From contig JANWJA010000029.1 of NCBI GenBank assembly GCA_025449615.1, positions 1 through 10,361 of the forward strand: a stretch of 10,361 nucleotides of DNA, given 5' to 3'. The notes under the pieces were generated by a model that did no database searches, had not been told where the DNA came from, and saw only the letters and a program-made list of their open reading frames with translations. A program made the translations under genes and the position numbers. This DNA comes from Methyloceanibacter sp. Lineage in GTDB: Bacteria > Pseudomonadota > Alphaproteobacteria > Rhizobiales > Methyloligellaceae. Shown here one piece after another: positions 1 to 6,972 of this stretch (position 1 is its first letter; every line of letters begins with the position of its first letter).

Positions 1-12
1 AACGACCTTACG

Positions 13-43
13 GAAGCCGCCCCCTTTGGGGCGGCTTCTTTTT
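13..43 (+). terminator. Rho-independent terminator of an upstream gene
   Basis: A perfect 11-bp stem (13-23 with 28-38, GAAGCCGCCCC against its complement) encloses a four-base loop CTTT and is followed at once by five T (39-43). On the minus strand the hairpin is not followed by a T run, so it works for transcription entering from the left. It ends a gene lying outside the window and insulates the ABC gene pair that starts at 172. Confidence 0.92.
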
Positions 44-171
44 GCCCATCGGGCTAAGGCGCAGCCCGAGGCGAGAGGGTTGTGAATGGGGGCAGGCGGG
101 GCTATGTCATTGCGGAGACCCGGGCCCGTGCAAACGCAGGCCTCGGCCTCAGGCCCCAAGAGACCAGAGAC
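44..171 (+). promoter_or_regulatory. Leader/promoter region of the ABC ATPase-permease pair
   Basis: These 128 bases lie between the upstream terminator and the preferred ATG at 172, so the promoter of the 172-1772 pair should be here. A 7-bp inverted repeat TCGGGCT/AGCCCGA (49-55 with 63-69, loop of seven) could form a small hairpin in the leader. No convincing -35/-10 pair is visible. The region is in-frame and open back to a GTG at 82, but a Shine-Dalgarno-like GAGAGGG (73-79) sits only two bases from that GTG, and the extra 30 residues look unlike an ABC N-terminus. I therefore treat it as untranslated. Confidence 0.4.
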
Positions 172-954
172 ATGCAGAAAGAAGCGCCTACGGGCGGATC
201 GGCCCATGACCCGGTTCTGACCGTCAAGGACGTGTCGTATTACTACGGGCCCAAACAGGCCCTCCACGACGTCTCTTTTGAGGTCTACCCAGGCAAGGTC
301 ACCGCCTTGCTCGGTCCGAACGGCGCCGGCAAGACGACGCTGTTTTCCCTGATCACAAGGCTGTTCGATGCTCCCACGGGCCGGATCGAAATCTGCGGTA
401 AATCCGCCTCAGAGTGGGGCGCTAAGGCGCTTGGACCGCTCGGTGTGGTGTTTCAGCAGCCGACGCTCGACCTCGACCTCACGGTGAAGCAAAACTTACG
501 TTACTTCGCGGCGCTGCGGGGCTTGCCCCGGAAAGAGGCCGATGAACGCATGGATGCTGCGCTCGATGCGCTCGATATGAAGGAACGCATCGGTGAGCGC
601 GTGCGGGCCTTGAATGGCGGCCACCGCCGGCGCGTGGAAATTGCCCGCAGCATCCTGCATAGCCCGAAATTGCTGCTGTTAGACGAGCCGACGGTCGGGC
701 TCGACGTGCCGACTCGCACGGCCATCGTGCGTCACATCCATGAGCTCGCGCGCAAGGACAAGATCGGCGTGTTGTGGGCGACGCATTTGTTCGACGAGAT
801 CGAGCCAGGCGACGATCTCCTCGTGCTCAACCGGGGCAGGATCGTGGCGCGGGGAGAAACCAAGGATGTTGTCGCGGAGACCGGCGCCAAGGATCTCGAC
901 GGCGCGTTCCAGCTGTTGATTGGCGGCGACACGGGTGAGGACATCGCGGCATGA
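172..954 (+). CDS. ABC transporter ATP-binding protein, PQQ-alcohol-dehydrogenase-associated type
   Basis: This is the cytoplasmic ATPase of an ABC-2-type transporter, 260 residues from the ATG at 172. That start has AAGAGA at 158-163, eight bases upstream. A GTG at 82 would add 30 residues without ABC character. The visible motifs are Walker A GPNGAGKTT (48-56), Q-loop Gln95, signature LNGGH (147-151) followed by RRRVEIARS, Walker B LLLLDEP (167-173), D-loop VGLD, and switch His205 in WATHLFDE. The unusual LNGGHRRRVEIAR signature in place of LSGGQ is, from memory, characteristic of the ATPase subunit that travels with PQQ-dependent alcohol dehydrogenase systems. The stop overlaps the permease start as ATGA (951-954), so the two are translationally coupled and should form one transporter. 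Related Ped (Pseudomonas) and Lut (Methylorubrum) transporters have been linked to lanthanide uptake; the substrate here is not shown by sequence. Confidence 0.9.
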   Translation: MQKEAPTGGSAHDPVLTVKDVSYYYGPKQALHDVSFEVYPGKVTALLGPNGAGKTTLFSLITRLFDAPTGRIEICGKSASEWGAKALGPLGVVFQQPTLDLDLTVKQNLRYFAALRGLPRKEADERMDAALDALDMKERIGERVRALNGGHRRRVEIARSILHSPKLLLLDEPTVGLDVPTRTAIVRHIHELARKDKIGVLWATHLFDEIEPGDDLLVLNRGRIVARGETKDVVAETGAKDLDGAFQLLIGGDTGEDIAA

Positions 955-1772
955 ATTTGATGCATTTGACGCGCGCCTTCAACGGCATCGTCTGGCGCGA
1001 ATTGTTGCGCTTTCTACAGCAACGCGAGCGGTTCTTTGCGGCGCTGGTCCGGCCGTTGATCTGGCTGATCATCTTTGCCGCGGGGTTTCGCGCCGCGCTC
1101 GGCATCGCGATCATCCCGCCCTACCAGACCTATATCACCTACGACGTTTACATCACGCCGGGACTGCTGGCGATGATCCAGCTCTTCAACGGTATGCAGA
1201 GCTCGCTGTCGATGGTCTATGACCGCGAGATGGGCTCGATGCGCGTGTTGCTGACCACACCACTGCCGCGTTGGTTCTTGCTGATGGCGCGGCTTTTCGC
1301 CGGAGTGATCGTCTCGCTGTTCCAGGTCTATACATTTCTGCTGGTCGCCTATTTCTTCGGTGTTGAGCTGCCGCCGCTCGGCTATCTCACCGCGATCCCG
1401 GCGCTGATCTTAACCGGCATGCTGTTCGGCGCGCTCGGCATGCTGCTCTCGTCCACGATCAAGCAGCTGGAGAATTTCGCTGGCATCATGAATTTCGTCA
1501 TCTTCCCGATGTTCTTCGCGTCGTCTGCGCTCTATCCGCTGTGGAAGATGAAGGAGGGCAGTCTCTGGCTCTATTATATCTGCCTCTACAACCCCTTCAC
1601 CTGGGCGGTCGAGCTGATCCGGTTCGCCTTCTATCTGGAGGTGAATTGGACCGCACTCGCGGTAGTGGTCGGATGTCTTGCGGTGTTTCTCGGATTGTCG
1701 TTCTGGGCCTACGATCCGTCCTTCGGCATCCAGCAGCGCAAGGTCGGCGGCCCGGCCCCTGCGGCGGCCTAA
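951..1772 (+). CDS. ABC-2 type transporter permease, PedC-like
   Basis: A 273-residue inner-membrane permease with six likely membrane segments near residues 30-52, 66-88, 112-136, 143-167, 178-198 and 233-254. Between segments 2 and 3 lies the conserved cytoplasmic stretch YDREMGSMRVLLTTPLPRW (90-108). Near the end are SSALYPLWKM (191-200) and YNPFTWAVELIRFAFY (213-228), both typical of ABC-2 permeases of the PedC (alcohol/PQQ-associated) branch. The ATG overlaps the ATPase stop by four bases, and GAGG at 937-940 serves as a ribosome site. It pairs with the preceding ATPase. No periplasmic binding protein follows on this strand, because the gene ends five bases before the convergent importer operon. 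Family-level assignment is firm; PedC membership and any alcohol or lanthanide role are recalled from the family. Confidence 0.9.
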   Translation: MNLMHLTRAFNGIVWRELLRFLQQRERFFAALVRPLIWLIIFAAGFRAALGIAIIPPYQTYITYDVYITPGLLAMIQLFNGMQSSLSMVYDREMGSMRVLLTTPLPRWFLLMARLFAGVIVSLFQVYTFLLVAYFFGVELPPLGYLTAIPALILTGMLFGALGMLLSSTIKQLENFAGIMNFVIFPMFFASSALYPLWKMKEGSLWLYYICLYNPFTWAVELIRFAFYLEVNWTALAVVVGCLAVFLGLSFWAYDPSFGIQQRKVGGPAPAAA

Positions 1773-1777
1773 GCCCT

Positions 1778-2530
1778 TTAACCCGCGAAGAAATTGGCCG
1801 GATGCTGGCGCAAGAGGTCCCCATACATGGCCTCGACGGCGTCGGGGTCCCGCTCTGCGCGGGGTGTGGTGATGGGGATGGTGGCGACCACCTTGGTCGG
1901 CCGAGGCGCAAGCAGCACGAGCTGGTCCGCGAGCAGAATGGCTTCTCGTGGGTTGTGCGTGACGAGGATCGCCGTGGTGGGCCGGGCCGACCAGACTTCG
2001 ATCAGCAGCTTCCGCAATCGATCCGCGGTCCGCTCGTCGAGCGAGACGAAAGGCTCGTCCAGCAACAGCAGGTCCGGCTTGGCGGCAAAGGCGCGGGCAA
2101 GTGCCACGCGGCGTGCCAGGCCCAACGACAATTCTTGCGGATAGCCCGCCAGCTTGTCGGCGATGCCGACGGCTCGCGCCAAATGCTCGAGGTCGGCTTC
2201 GGTGAAGCTTGGATCGGCAACGAGCATGATGTTCTGCTTCACCGTGCGCCAAGGCAGCAGGCGCGGGTCCTGAAACATGAGACCGATGCGCGCATTTTCC
2301 GGCATGATGATGTTGCCAACGAAGCGATCATCGAGCCCAGCGAGAATGCGGAGCAGCGTGGTCTTACCGCAGCCGGAAGGCCCCATCAGCACCGTCATAC
2401 TGTCGGGTACGATATCGAGGACGAAGTCGCGGATCGCTGGAACGAGCGTTCCGTCGACCCCGACATGGGTCTTCTCTTCGATGCGGATTTCAAACCGGCT
2501 TGTTGCGCCAGCGGGTCGAACGTCGTTCAA
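1778..2530 (-). CDS. ABC importer ATP-binding protein, nitrate/sulfonate/taurine class (SsuB/TauB-like)
   Basis: ATPase of the three-gene importer. From a TTG at 2530 it has 250 residues: Walker A GPSGCGKTT (50-58), Q-loop Gln87 in MFQDPRLLPWRTV (the LLPW form typical of this class), signature LSLGL (134-138) followed by ARRVALARAF, Walker B LLLLDEP (154-160), and switch His192 in LVTHNPREA. The signature lacks the usual first glycine (LSGGM/Q), an uncommon but tolerated variation. The start is uncertain. No ATG lies upstream of Walker A in frame, and the choices are TTG 2530 (41-bp overlap with the permease) or TTG 2593 (104-bp overlap). Neither has a clear Shine-Dalgarno, and the shorter overlap is more plausible. 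The TAA at 1778-1780 is five bases from the stop of the convergent PedC-like gene. The substrate is unknown. Confidence 0.9.
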   Translation of the reverse strand: MNDVRPAGATSRFEIRIEEKTHVGVDGTLVPAIRDFVLDIVPDSMTVLMGPSGCGKTTLLRILAGLDDRFVGNIIMPENARIGLMFQDPRLLPWRTVKQNIMLVADPSFTEADLEHLARAVGIADKLAGYPQELSLGLARRVALARAFAAKPDLLLLDEPFVSLDERTADRLRKLLIEVWSARPTTAILVTHNPREAILLADQLVLLAPRPTKVVATIPITTPRAERDPDAVEAMYGDLLRQHPANFFAG

Positions 2531-3287
2531 GGGGCTGTACCAATAGATATTCGATGGCGAGCATGACGGCGACAAAGGCGAAGGTGTAGCCAAGAATCGC
2601 CGTCACATTGAAAAGTTGGAAATTGAGATGGAGCTCGAAACCGACGCCGTTCGGCCGGCCAAGCAATTCAACCACGAGCACGATCTTCCAGATCAAGGAA
2701 ATGCCTGAGCGCGACGCCGCAGCGAAGTAGGGTTGCAGCTGCGGCAACGTCACGTTGGCGAACTTCACCATTGGCGGCATGCGATAGGCGCGCGCCATTT
2801 CGTCAAGGCCCGGGTCTAGGGCTCGGCCACCTTCGCGAAGCGTCACCACGACATTTGGGATTTTGTTGAGCGCCACGGCGCCGATGGCAGCCGCTTCGTT
2901 CAGGCCGAACCACACATAAGCGAGGATGATGATGACGAGTGCGGGCAGATTGAGGAGTACGATGAGCCAAGGATCGAGTGCGCGGTCCAGAGCGGGGGAT
3001 TGGCCCATGGCGAGACCGATGACGCTGCCGATCAACATGGCGACGACGAAGGAGGCGACCACGCGCCAAAGTGTAATGCCGAGCTCGGCCAGCATGTCGC
3101 CGTGAAGTGTCTCGTTGACCATATAATGCAGGACCGCGCCAGGTCCCGGTAACAGTCGGCTCTGTGCGATCTGCGCCGCAATTAGCCAGATCAGCAGGAA
3201 GATCGCGACCGACAGCACGGAGACAAGCGGGCCGCGAAACGCACGCAGCCAGGACCTTTGCTCCGTCGGGGCAGCAAGCACGCTCAA
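2490..3287 (-). CDS. ABC importer permease, nitrate/sulfonate/taurine class (SsuC/TauC-like)
   Basis: Inner-membrane permease of about 265 residues of the binding-protein-dependent transport family. It has an N-terminal membrane segment (VSVLSVAIFLLIWLIAAQI), several further hydrophobic spans, and a cytoplasmic EAA-type loop DEMARAYRMPPMVKF with ANVTLPQLQPYF, where the ATPase docks. The preferred start is the TTG at 3287-3285, which overlaps the TGA of the binding-protein gene as TTGA. GGAAGGG lies nine bases upstream (complement of 3297-3303). A GTG at 3281 or a TTG at 3305 are alternatives. The gene overlaps the ATPase gene at its 3' end, so all three products should be co-translated. Confidence 0.9.
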   Translation of the reverse strand: MSVLAAPTEQRSWLRAFRGPLVSVLSVAIFLLIWLIAAQIAQSRLLPGPGAVLHYMVNETLHGDMLAELGITLWRVVASFVVAMLIGSVIGLAMGQSPALDRALDPWLIVLLNLPALVIIILAYVWFGLNEAAAIGAVALNKIPNVVVTLREGGRALDPGLDEMARAYRMPPMVKFANVTLPQLQPYFAAASRSGISLIWKIVLVVELLGRPNGVGFELHLNFQLFNVTAILGYTFAFVAVMLAIEYLLVQPLERRSTRWRNKPV

Positions 3288-4264
3288 TTCTTTTCGCCCT
3301 TCCAAAATGTGCCGGGCGCGAGTTCCGTGGCGGGTCCGACGAGCTTCTCGCCGCCGAGCTCGCGCAAGAATTGGTAAAGGACCTTGGCGTCGGCCTCGTT
3401 CTCGGCCACGGAGCGCTCCGGAATGCCTTCGCGATAGCGGCGTCTCAAGGCCTCGAATGTGGCCTGATCTTCGACCTGCATCAATGGCTTAATGCGATCC
3501 CACTCTTCGTTTGAGGTCGCCAGCAGCTCGTCTGCCTTGGCTGCGGCCCGGAGGAAGCCGGCAACGGCCTCGGGGTTTTGCTTCGCCCAGCTTTCGCTGA
3601 AGACATAACCCACCATGGCGACCTCGCCTTTGGCGCCAAGCTCGCTGACAACGTCCTCAACGCCGATCAATTGCTTGAAGCCTTTCGCTTCCAGCCGGGC
3701 GGCATAGGGCCAGAAGTTAAGGACCGCGTCGATCGCGCCCTGCTGGGCTCGCTCGGAGAGGAGAGGCGGCGCGCCATATTCAGGGGTCGTCGCGGTGCGC
3801 AGATCGAGATTGGCGGTCTTCAGCGCATAGGCCACGAGCAAGAGCCAGCTCTTATCGAGCGGGCCGCCGGCGACACCGAGTTTCTTCCCCTTGAGGTCGC
3901 TCAGAGTTTTGATCGGCGAATCGGCTGGCACCATGATCGAGCCGAGCGCGGTGGTGAAGGAGGAAAAGGTAAAGTCGGCGCCGCCGCTCCGCTCACGCGA
4001 CACCCAGAGCCAGTCGGTGGCGATCATGTCGACAGAGCTTGCTTGCAGGCCGACGGTTGTGGCTTGAGTGCTGGCGAGCGGCATGATGTCGAGTTCGATG
4101 CCTTCGGCCTTATCGAGATCATTGTGTTGAATGACGTCGAGCACCCAGCTCACCGTGCCGAATTTCAGCACGCCGACCTTGATCTTGGTCATGGCGTGCG
4201 CCGGTGTTTGGCCCGCCATCGCAACGAAGGCGCAAACCAAGAAAGCAATAAGACCTAACCGCAA
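3284..4264 (-). CDS. Periplasmic substrate-binding protein of ABC importer (NMT1/SsuA-like)
   Basis: A 326-residue periplasmic binding protein, first gene of the importer operon. Residues 1-24 are a clear signal peptide: basic MR, hydrophobic LGLIAFLVCAFVAMAG, then the AHA cleavage site before Met25. The mature part begins KIKVGVLKFGTVSWVLDVI and has the two-lobe arrangement of the nitrate/sulfonate/taurine-type binding proteins: ATDWLWVSRERSG at 82-94, then SDLKGKKLGVAGGPLDKSW at 122-140. The start is TTG at 4264, supported by a perfect GGAGG seven bases upstream (complement of 4272-4276) and by the signal peptide beginning right there. The family binds varied small anions or pyrimidines. 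I cannot name the ligand, and the nearby PQQ theme is only suggestive. Confidence 0.9.
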   Translation of the reverse strand: MRLGLIAFLVCAFVAMAGQTPAHAMTKIKVGVLKFGTVSWVLDVIQHNDLDKAEGIELDIMPLASTQATTVGLQASSVDMIATDWLWVSRERSGGADFTFSSFTTALGSIMVPADSPIKTLSDLKGKKLGVAGGPLDKSWLLLVAYALKTANLDLRTATTPEYGAPPLLSERAQQGAIDAVLNFWPYAARLEAKGFKQLIGVEDVVSELGAKGEVAMVGYVFSESWAKQNPEAVAGFLRAAAKADELLATSNEEWDRIKPLMQVEDQATFEALRRRYREGIPERSVAENEADAKVLYQFLRELGGEKLVGPATELAPGTFWKGEKN

Positions 4265-4524
4265 CGGGCGTCCTCCAATGTTATCTTTCGAACCTAATGT
4301 GCCCGGAGCTTGCCACCGTCGCGCACTTGGATTCTTGTTGCCGCGAAGGGCGGCAAATGCTGCCGGGGCTGGCTAAAAACAGGCCCGGGATGGCTATGTC
4401 GCGATAGAGCGAGAGTGGCGGCGCATACTCTAGCGATCTCGGCCAACTACGCAAGATTTGCTTCCTCTTTCCTGGCACCGATAGGGACATTAGGCAAAAT
4501 CTGGGGTTTTCGCTTGGCAAATTG
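4265..4524 (-). promoter_or_regulatory. Gene-free gap between regulator and importer operon; likely promoter region of the importer
   Basis: These 260 bases separate the response-regulator stop from the binding-protein start, both on the minus strand. I see no credible gene: the short open frames here lack ribosome sites and family features. A 7-bp inverted repeat TTGCCGC/GCGGCAA with a five-base loop lies at 4338-4356, but neither strand has a T run after it, so it is not a standard terminator and may be an operator or RNA hairpin. No strong -35/-10 pair could be picked. The gap's size and position make it the natural place for importer control, perhaps by the adjacent two-component system. 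Confidence 0.4.
4272..4276 (-). promoter_or_regulatory. Shine-Dalgarno site deciding a TTG start
   Basis: On the minus strand this reads GGAGG, seven bases before the TTG at 4264. No in-frame ATG precedes the signal peptide, so this site is the main support for a non-ATG start of the binding protein. Confidence 0.75.
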
Positions 4525-5205
4525 TCAGGCAGAAGGCTTCAGACGATAGCCATGGCCGCGTACGGTCTCAAATAGGGGCTCCGCCCCTTCCGTGTCGATT
4601 TTCCGCCTGAGCCTCGCAATATAAACGTCGACGACATTGGTCAGCGGATCCTCGCTATAGCCCCAGACCTGGTTGAGAATGCGGGTCCTTGAGAACACCT
4701 TGCCGGGCGCGCTCATCAAAAGCTCGAGGATGGCGAGTTCCTTGGCGGTGAGCTTGATGGTCGTGCCGCCGCGCCTCACTTCGAGCAGATCGCGATCGAG
4801 CACGAGATCTGCAATCTGAAGGATATTGGAGGTGGGCGCGAAATTGTGCGAGCGGCGGACGAGAGCCTCCAGACGCACGAGTAACTCGTCGAAATCGAAG
4901 GGCTTGGCGAGATAGTCATCGGCGCCGATTTTCAGGCCCTTGATCTTGTCCTCGAGCGTGTCCATGGCGGTCAGCATGAGGATGGGGGTGTGATCGCCGT
5001 CTTGGCGCAGGCGCTGACACACAGCATAGCCGTGCATGTCGGGCAGCATCAGGTCGAGCACGATCACGTCGAACTCCCCGCTCTTGGCGAGTTCGACCCC
5101 TTCGCCGCCGGTCGGGGCGACGGTCACGCCGTGATTTTCGGCGCGCAAGCCCCGGTCGATGAAATCGGCGACGCGGGGCTCATCTTCCACCAGCAGAACG
5201 TTCAC
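4525..5205 (-). CDS. OmpR/PhoB-family response regulator
   Basis: DNA-binding response regulator of 226 residues. The receiver domain (about 1-115) has acidic residues Glu7/Asp8, phospho-acceptor Asp51 in VLDLMLPD, Thr79 and Lys101 in AKPFD. The C-terminal winged-helix domain (about 128-224) has LTAKELAILELLM, the recognition-helix region NVVDVYIARLRRKID and the wing VRGHGYRL. All phosphorylation residues are present. The start is GTG at 5205, overlapping the kinase stop as GTGA, with GGAGG seven bases upstream (complement of 5213-5217). It is therefore co-translated with the kinase and is its cognate partner. Targets are unknown; the gap just downstream (4265-4524) and the divergent region 6801-6972 are the obvious candidates. 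Confidence 0.95.
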   Translation of the reverse strand: MNVLLVEDEPRVADFIDRGLRAENHGVTVAPTGGEGVELAKSGEFDVIVLDLMLPDMHGYAVCQRLRQDGDHTPILMLTAMDTLEDKIKGLKIGADDYLAKPFDFDELLVRLEALVRRSHNFAPTSNILQIADLVLDRDLLEVRRGGTTIKLTAKELAILELLMSAPGKVFSRTRILNQVWGYSEDPLTNVVDVYIARLRRKIDTEGAEPLFETVRGHGYRLKPSA

Positions 5206-6800
5206 TTGGCGGCCTCCGTGTTTGCCGTGGGCAGCGCGATCGTCACCGTGGTTCCTTCGCCTAAACGGCTCGCCATTTCAATCCTTCCTTTGTGTGCCTC
5301 GACAATGGCTTTGGCGACGGGAAGCCCGAGCCCCAGGCCTTCGGCGTTGTGCTCCGCGGCATTGCCGGCGCGTCGGAAGCGCTCAAAAATGTTCTCGAGC
5401 TCGTCCTCGGGGATGCCGATGCCGTGATCGCTGACGCGCACCGTCACCTCGCCGTCATGCCGCGTCATGCCGACTTCGACCTCGCCGTTCGACTTGGAAT
5501 AACGCACGGCATTGTCGAGCAGCACGAGGAAGAGCTGGCGCAATCTTGCCGGGTCGCCGGTGACATGCTGGTGCGCCGCGCCGTTCACGTCGCAAGCCAC
5601 ATGCACCGACTTGGCATCGGCCAGAACTTCGGCATCGCCACAGACCTTCTCCACGAGCTCGCTGAGATCCACGGACTGCAGGTTTAGCCTGGCGGCGCCG
5701 GCGCCTTGGCGGGCGATGAAGAGTAGGTCGTTGACGAGGAGCGTAAGCTGCTTGGCCTGTTCGACGATGCGGGCAATGGATTGCTTGTAATCGCCTATGC
5801 GCTTATTGGCGCCACGCAGCGCGATCTCGCCTTCGCCGCGGATGATGGTAAGCGGGGTGCGGAGCTCGTGACTGATATCTGCGAAAAAGCCGCGGCGCCT
5901 CTCGTCGATGTTGCGCAAGGTCTGGTTTGCCCGGCTGAGTTCCTCGGTGCGCTCCTCAACAAGCTTCTCCAGGTTGTCGTGTGCATCCTTTAGCGCCTGT
6001 TGATGGGCCTGCAGATCCGCGGCCATGCGATTGAAGCTCTGACCGAGGTCGGCGAATTCGTCGCGCCCGGAAATGGCGATGCGGTGTGACAGATCCCCTT
6101 GGGCGAGCGCGCGGGTGCCGTGTAACAGCTCGGCGAGCGGTGTGCGCAAGCGGCGCAACAGCAGAAGCACGAGTGACAACGTAGCGAGGATCGAGACCAA
6201 GGCGAGAATCTGACTGAAGCGCTCAAGCCTACTCAGGAGCTCTGCCGCGTCGGCGTCGATGCGCACGACCTCAGCGCTTTCGTCGGCGACGGCCACCTCG
6301 ATCAACTCGTTGAGCTTCTGGTCGATGCCGCTCTTGAGCAGCGTGATCAGGCTTTGCCAGGCAACGTCGGGGCGGCCGCGGCTTCGCAATTGCTCGACTT
6401 CGTTCAACTGGTCGAGGGTGTGTTGAAACTCCTTTTCGATGTCGTTCAGGCGCGTCAGTTCCACGGATTCGCTGTGACGCTCGGCCACGTCAACCATGGC
6501 AAGCTCCTGCTCGCTGAGAGACCGGAGCGTCGCCAAGTCGGATTCGATGACCTTACGCAGGTAGGCGGCTCCCAGAGGCCGGTCGGACATGCCGGTGAGG
6601 AGGGTATCGGTCCAAGCCTTGAACAGCTGTTGGCTGTGGCGCGAGAGCTGAAGCTGACGCTCGAGTTCCTGATGGGCGATACGGGAGCGGGCAAGATAGG
6701 AGTTGGACTGGGTTACGCCCCAATAAGCCAGCGCCGCAGCAGACAGCGCGAGCGCCAGCAAGAGACAAGCTGTAATGAGGAGCTTGGTCTGGTAGCGCAT
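5202..6800 (-). CDS. Membrane sensor histidine kinase with HAMP domain
   Basis: A 532-residue sensor kinase. It has a first membrane segment at about 7-27, a periplasmic part at about 28-196 that looks almost wholly helical (four-helix-bundle type, no recognised ligand-binding domain), and a second membrane segment at about 197-216. HAMP follows at about 217-268, then a coiled-coil linker at about 262-300. The phosphorylated His311 is in SHELRTPLT, the N-box is DNAVRYS (429-435), G1 is DHGIGIPEDE (458-467), the F-box is IFERFRR, and G2 is GLGLGLPV (488-495). All catalytic boxes are intact. The start is the ATG at 6800; its ribosome site is weak (GAGAC). It overlaps the regulator gene by four bases. 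It is divergent from the PqqB-family gene across a 172-bp region, so the two sides could share control. The signal sensed is unknown. Confidence 0.95.
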   Translation of the reverse strand: MRYQTKLLITACLLLALALSAAALAYWGVTQSNSYLARSRIAHQELERQLQLSRHSQQLFKAWTDTLLTGMSDRPLGAAYLRKVIESDLATLRSLSEQELAMVDVAERHSESVELTRLNDIEKEFQHTLDQLNEVEQLRSRGRPDVAWQSLITLLKSGIDQKLNELIEVAVADESAEVVRIDADAAELLSRLERFSQILALVSILATLSLVLLLLRRLRTPLAELLHGTRALAQGDLSHRIAISGRDEFADLGQSFNRMAADLQAHQQALKDAHDNLEKLVEERTEELSRANQTLRNIDERRRGFFADISHELRTPLTIIRGEGEIALRGANKRIGDYKQSIARIVEQAKQLTLLVNDLLFIARQGAGAARLNLQSVDLSELVEKVCGDAEVLADAKSVHVACDVNGAAHQHVTGDPARLRQLFLVLLDNAVRYSKSNGEVEVGMTRHDGEVTVRVSDHGIGIPEDELENIFERFRRAGNAAEHNAEGLGLGLPVAKAIVEAHKGRIEMASRLGEGTTVTIALPTANTEAAK

Positions 6801-6972
6801 GACTGTCTCAAGAACTCGGGTGCCCGGAAACCAGGATTATTGGCTTATTGCGGTCGGCGGAGCCTACCTTTGCCGCCTCACAATATTTGGCCCTCTATAC
6901 AGTACTTTCCTAAAGAATTGGCCGTTTTTTGCCTTGACGCCAACTGCTCAAGGTCGTCATTGGCAGCTTATC
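6801..6972. promoter_or_regulatory. Divergent intergenic region (kinase / PqqB-family gene)
   Basis: These 172 bases lie between oppositely oriented starts and must hold both promoters. They are more AT-rich than the flanking genes, notably 6881-6930. A TTGACG at 6934-6939 matches a -35 box for rightward transcription, but the hexamer 17 bases further on (6957-6962) is a poor -10. A tandem TTATTG at 6837-6842 and 6845-6850 (8-base period) is a possible regulator site. No pqqA-like short peptide gene with the conserved Glu and Tyr was found here. Confidence 0.45.

Noticed and set aside
82..171. N-terminal extension of the first ABC ATPase from a GTG at 82
   Set aside because: The 30 extra residues lack ABC family character, the ribosome-like site is only two bases from the GTG, and the ATG at 172 has a well-spaced AAGAGA.
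1541..2566. Long plus-strand open frame opposite the importer ATPase, and a similar one at 3578-4258 opposite the binding protein
   Set aside because: Both are antisense to genes with clear motifs, have no recognisable domains, and are expected from GC-rich third-position bias.
2531..2593. TTG 2593 as start of the importer ATPase
   Set aside because: It would overlap the permease by 104 bases and add residues lacking ABC similarity. TTG 2530 is preferred, although neither has a clear ribosome site.
4265..4549. Short open frames on both strands in the gap between regulator and importer
   Set aside because: No ribosome sites, no family resemblance, atypical composition; read as non-coding.
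6799..6972. 58-residue extension of the PqqB-family protein from an ATG at 6799
   Set aside because: Family proteins begin at the equivalent of MLIKVLG (6973). The extra part would overlap the kinase start and occupy the only space for divergent promoters.
6801..6972. A pqqA peptide gene upstream of the PqqB-family gene
   Set aside because: No short frame with the conserved Glu-x-x-x-Tyr pattern and a usable start was found.
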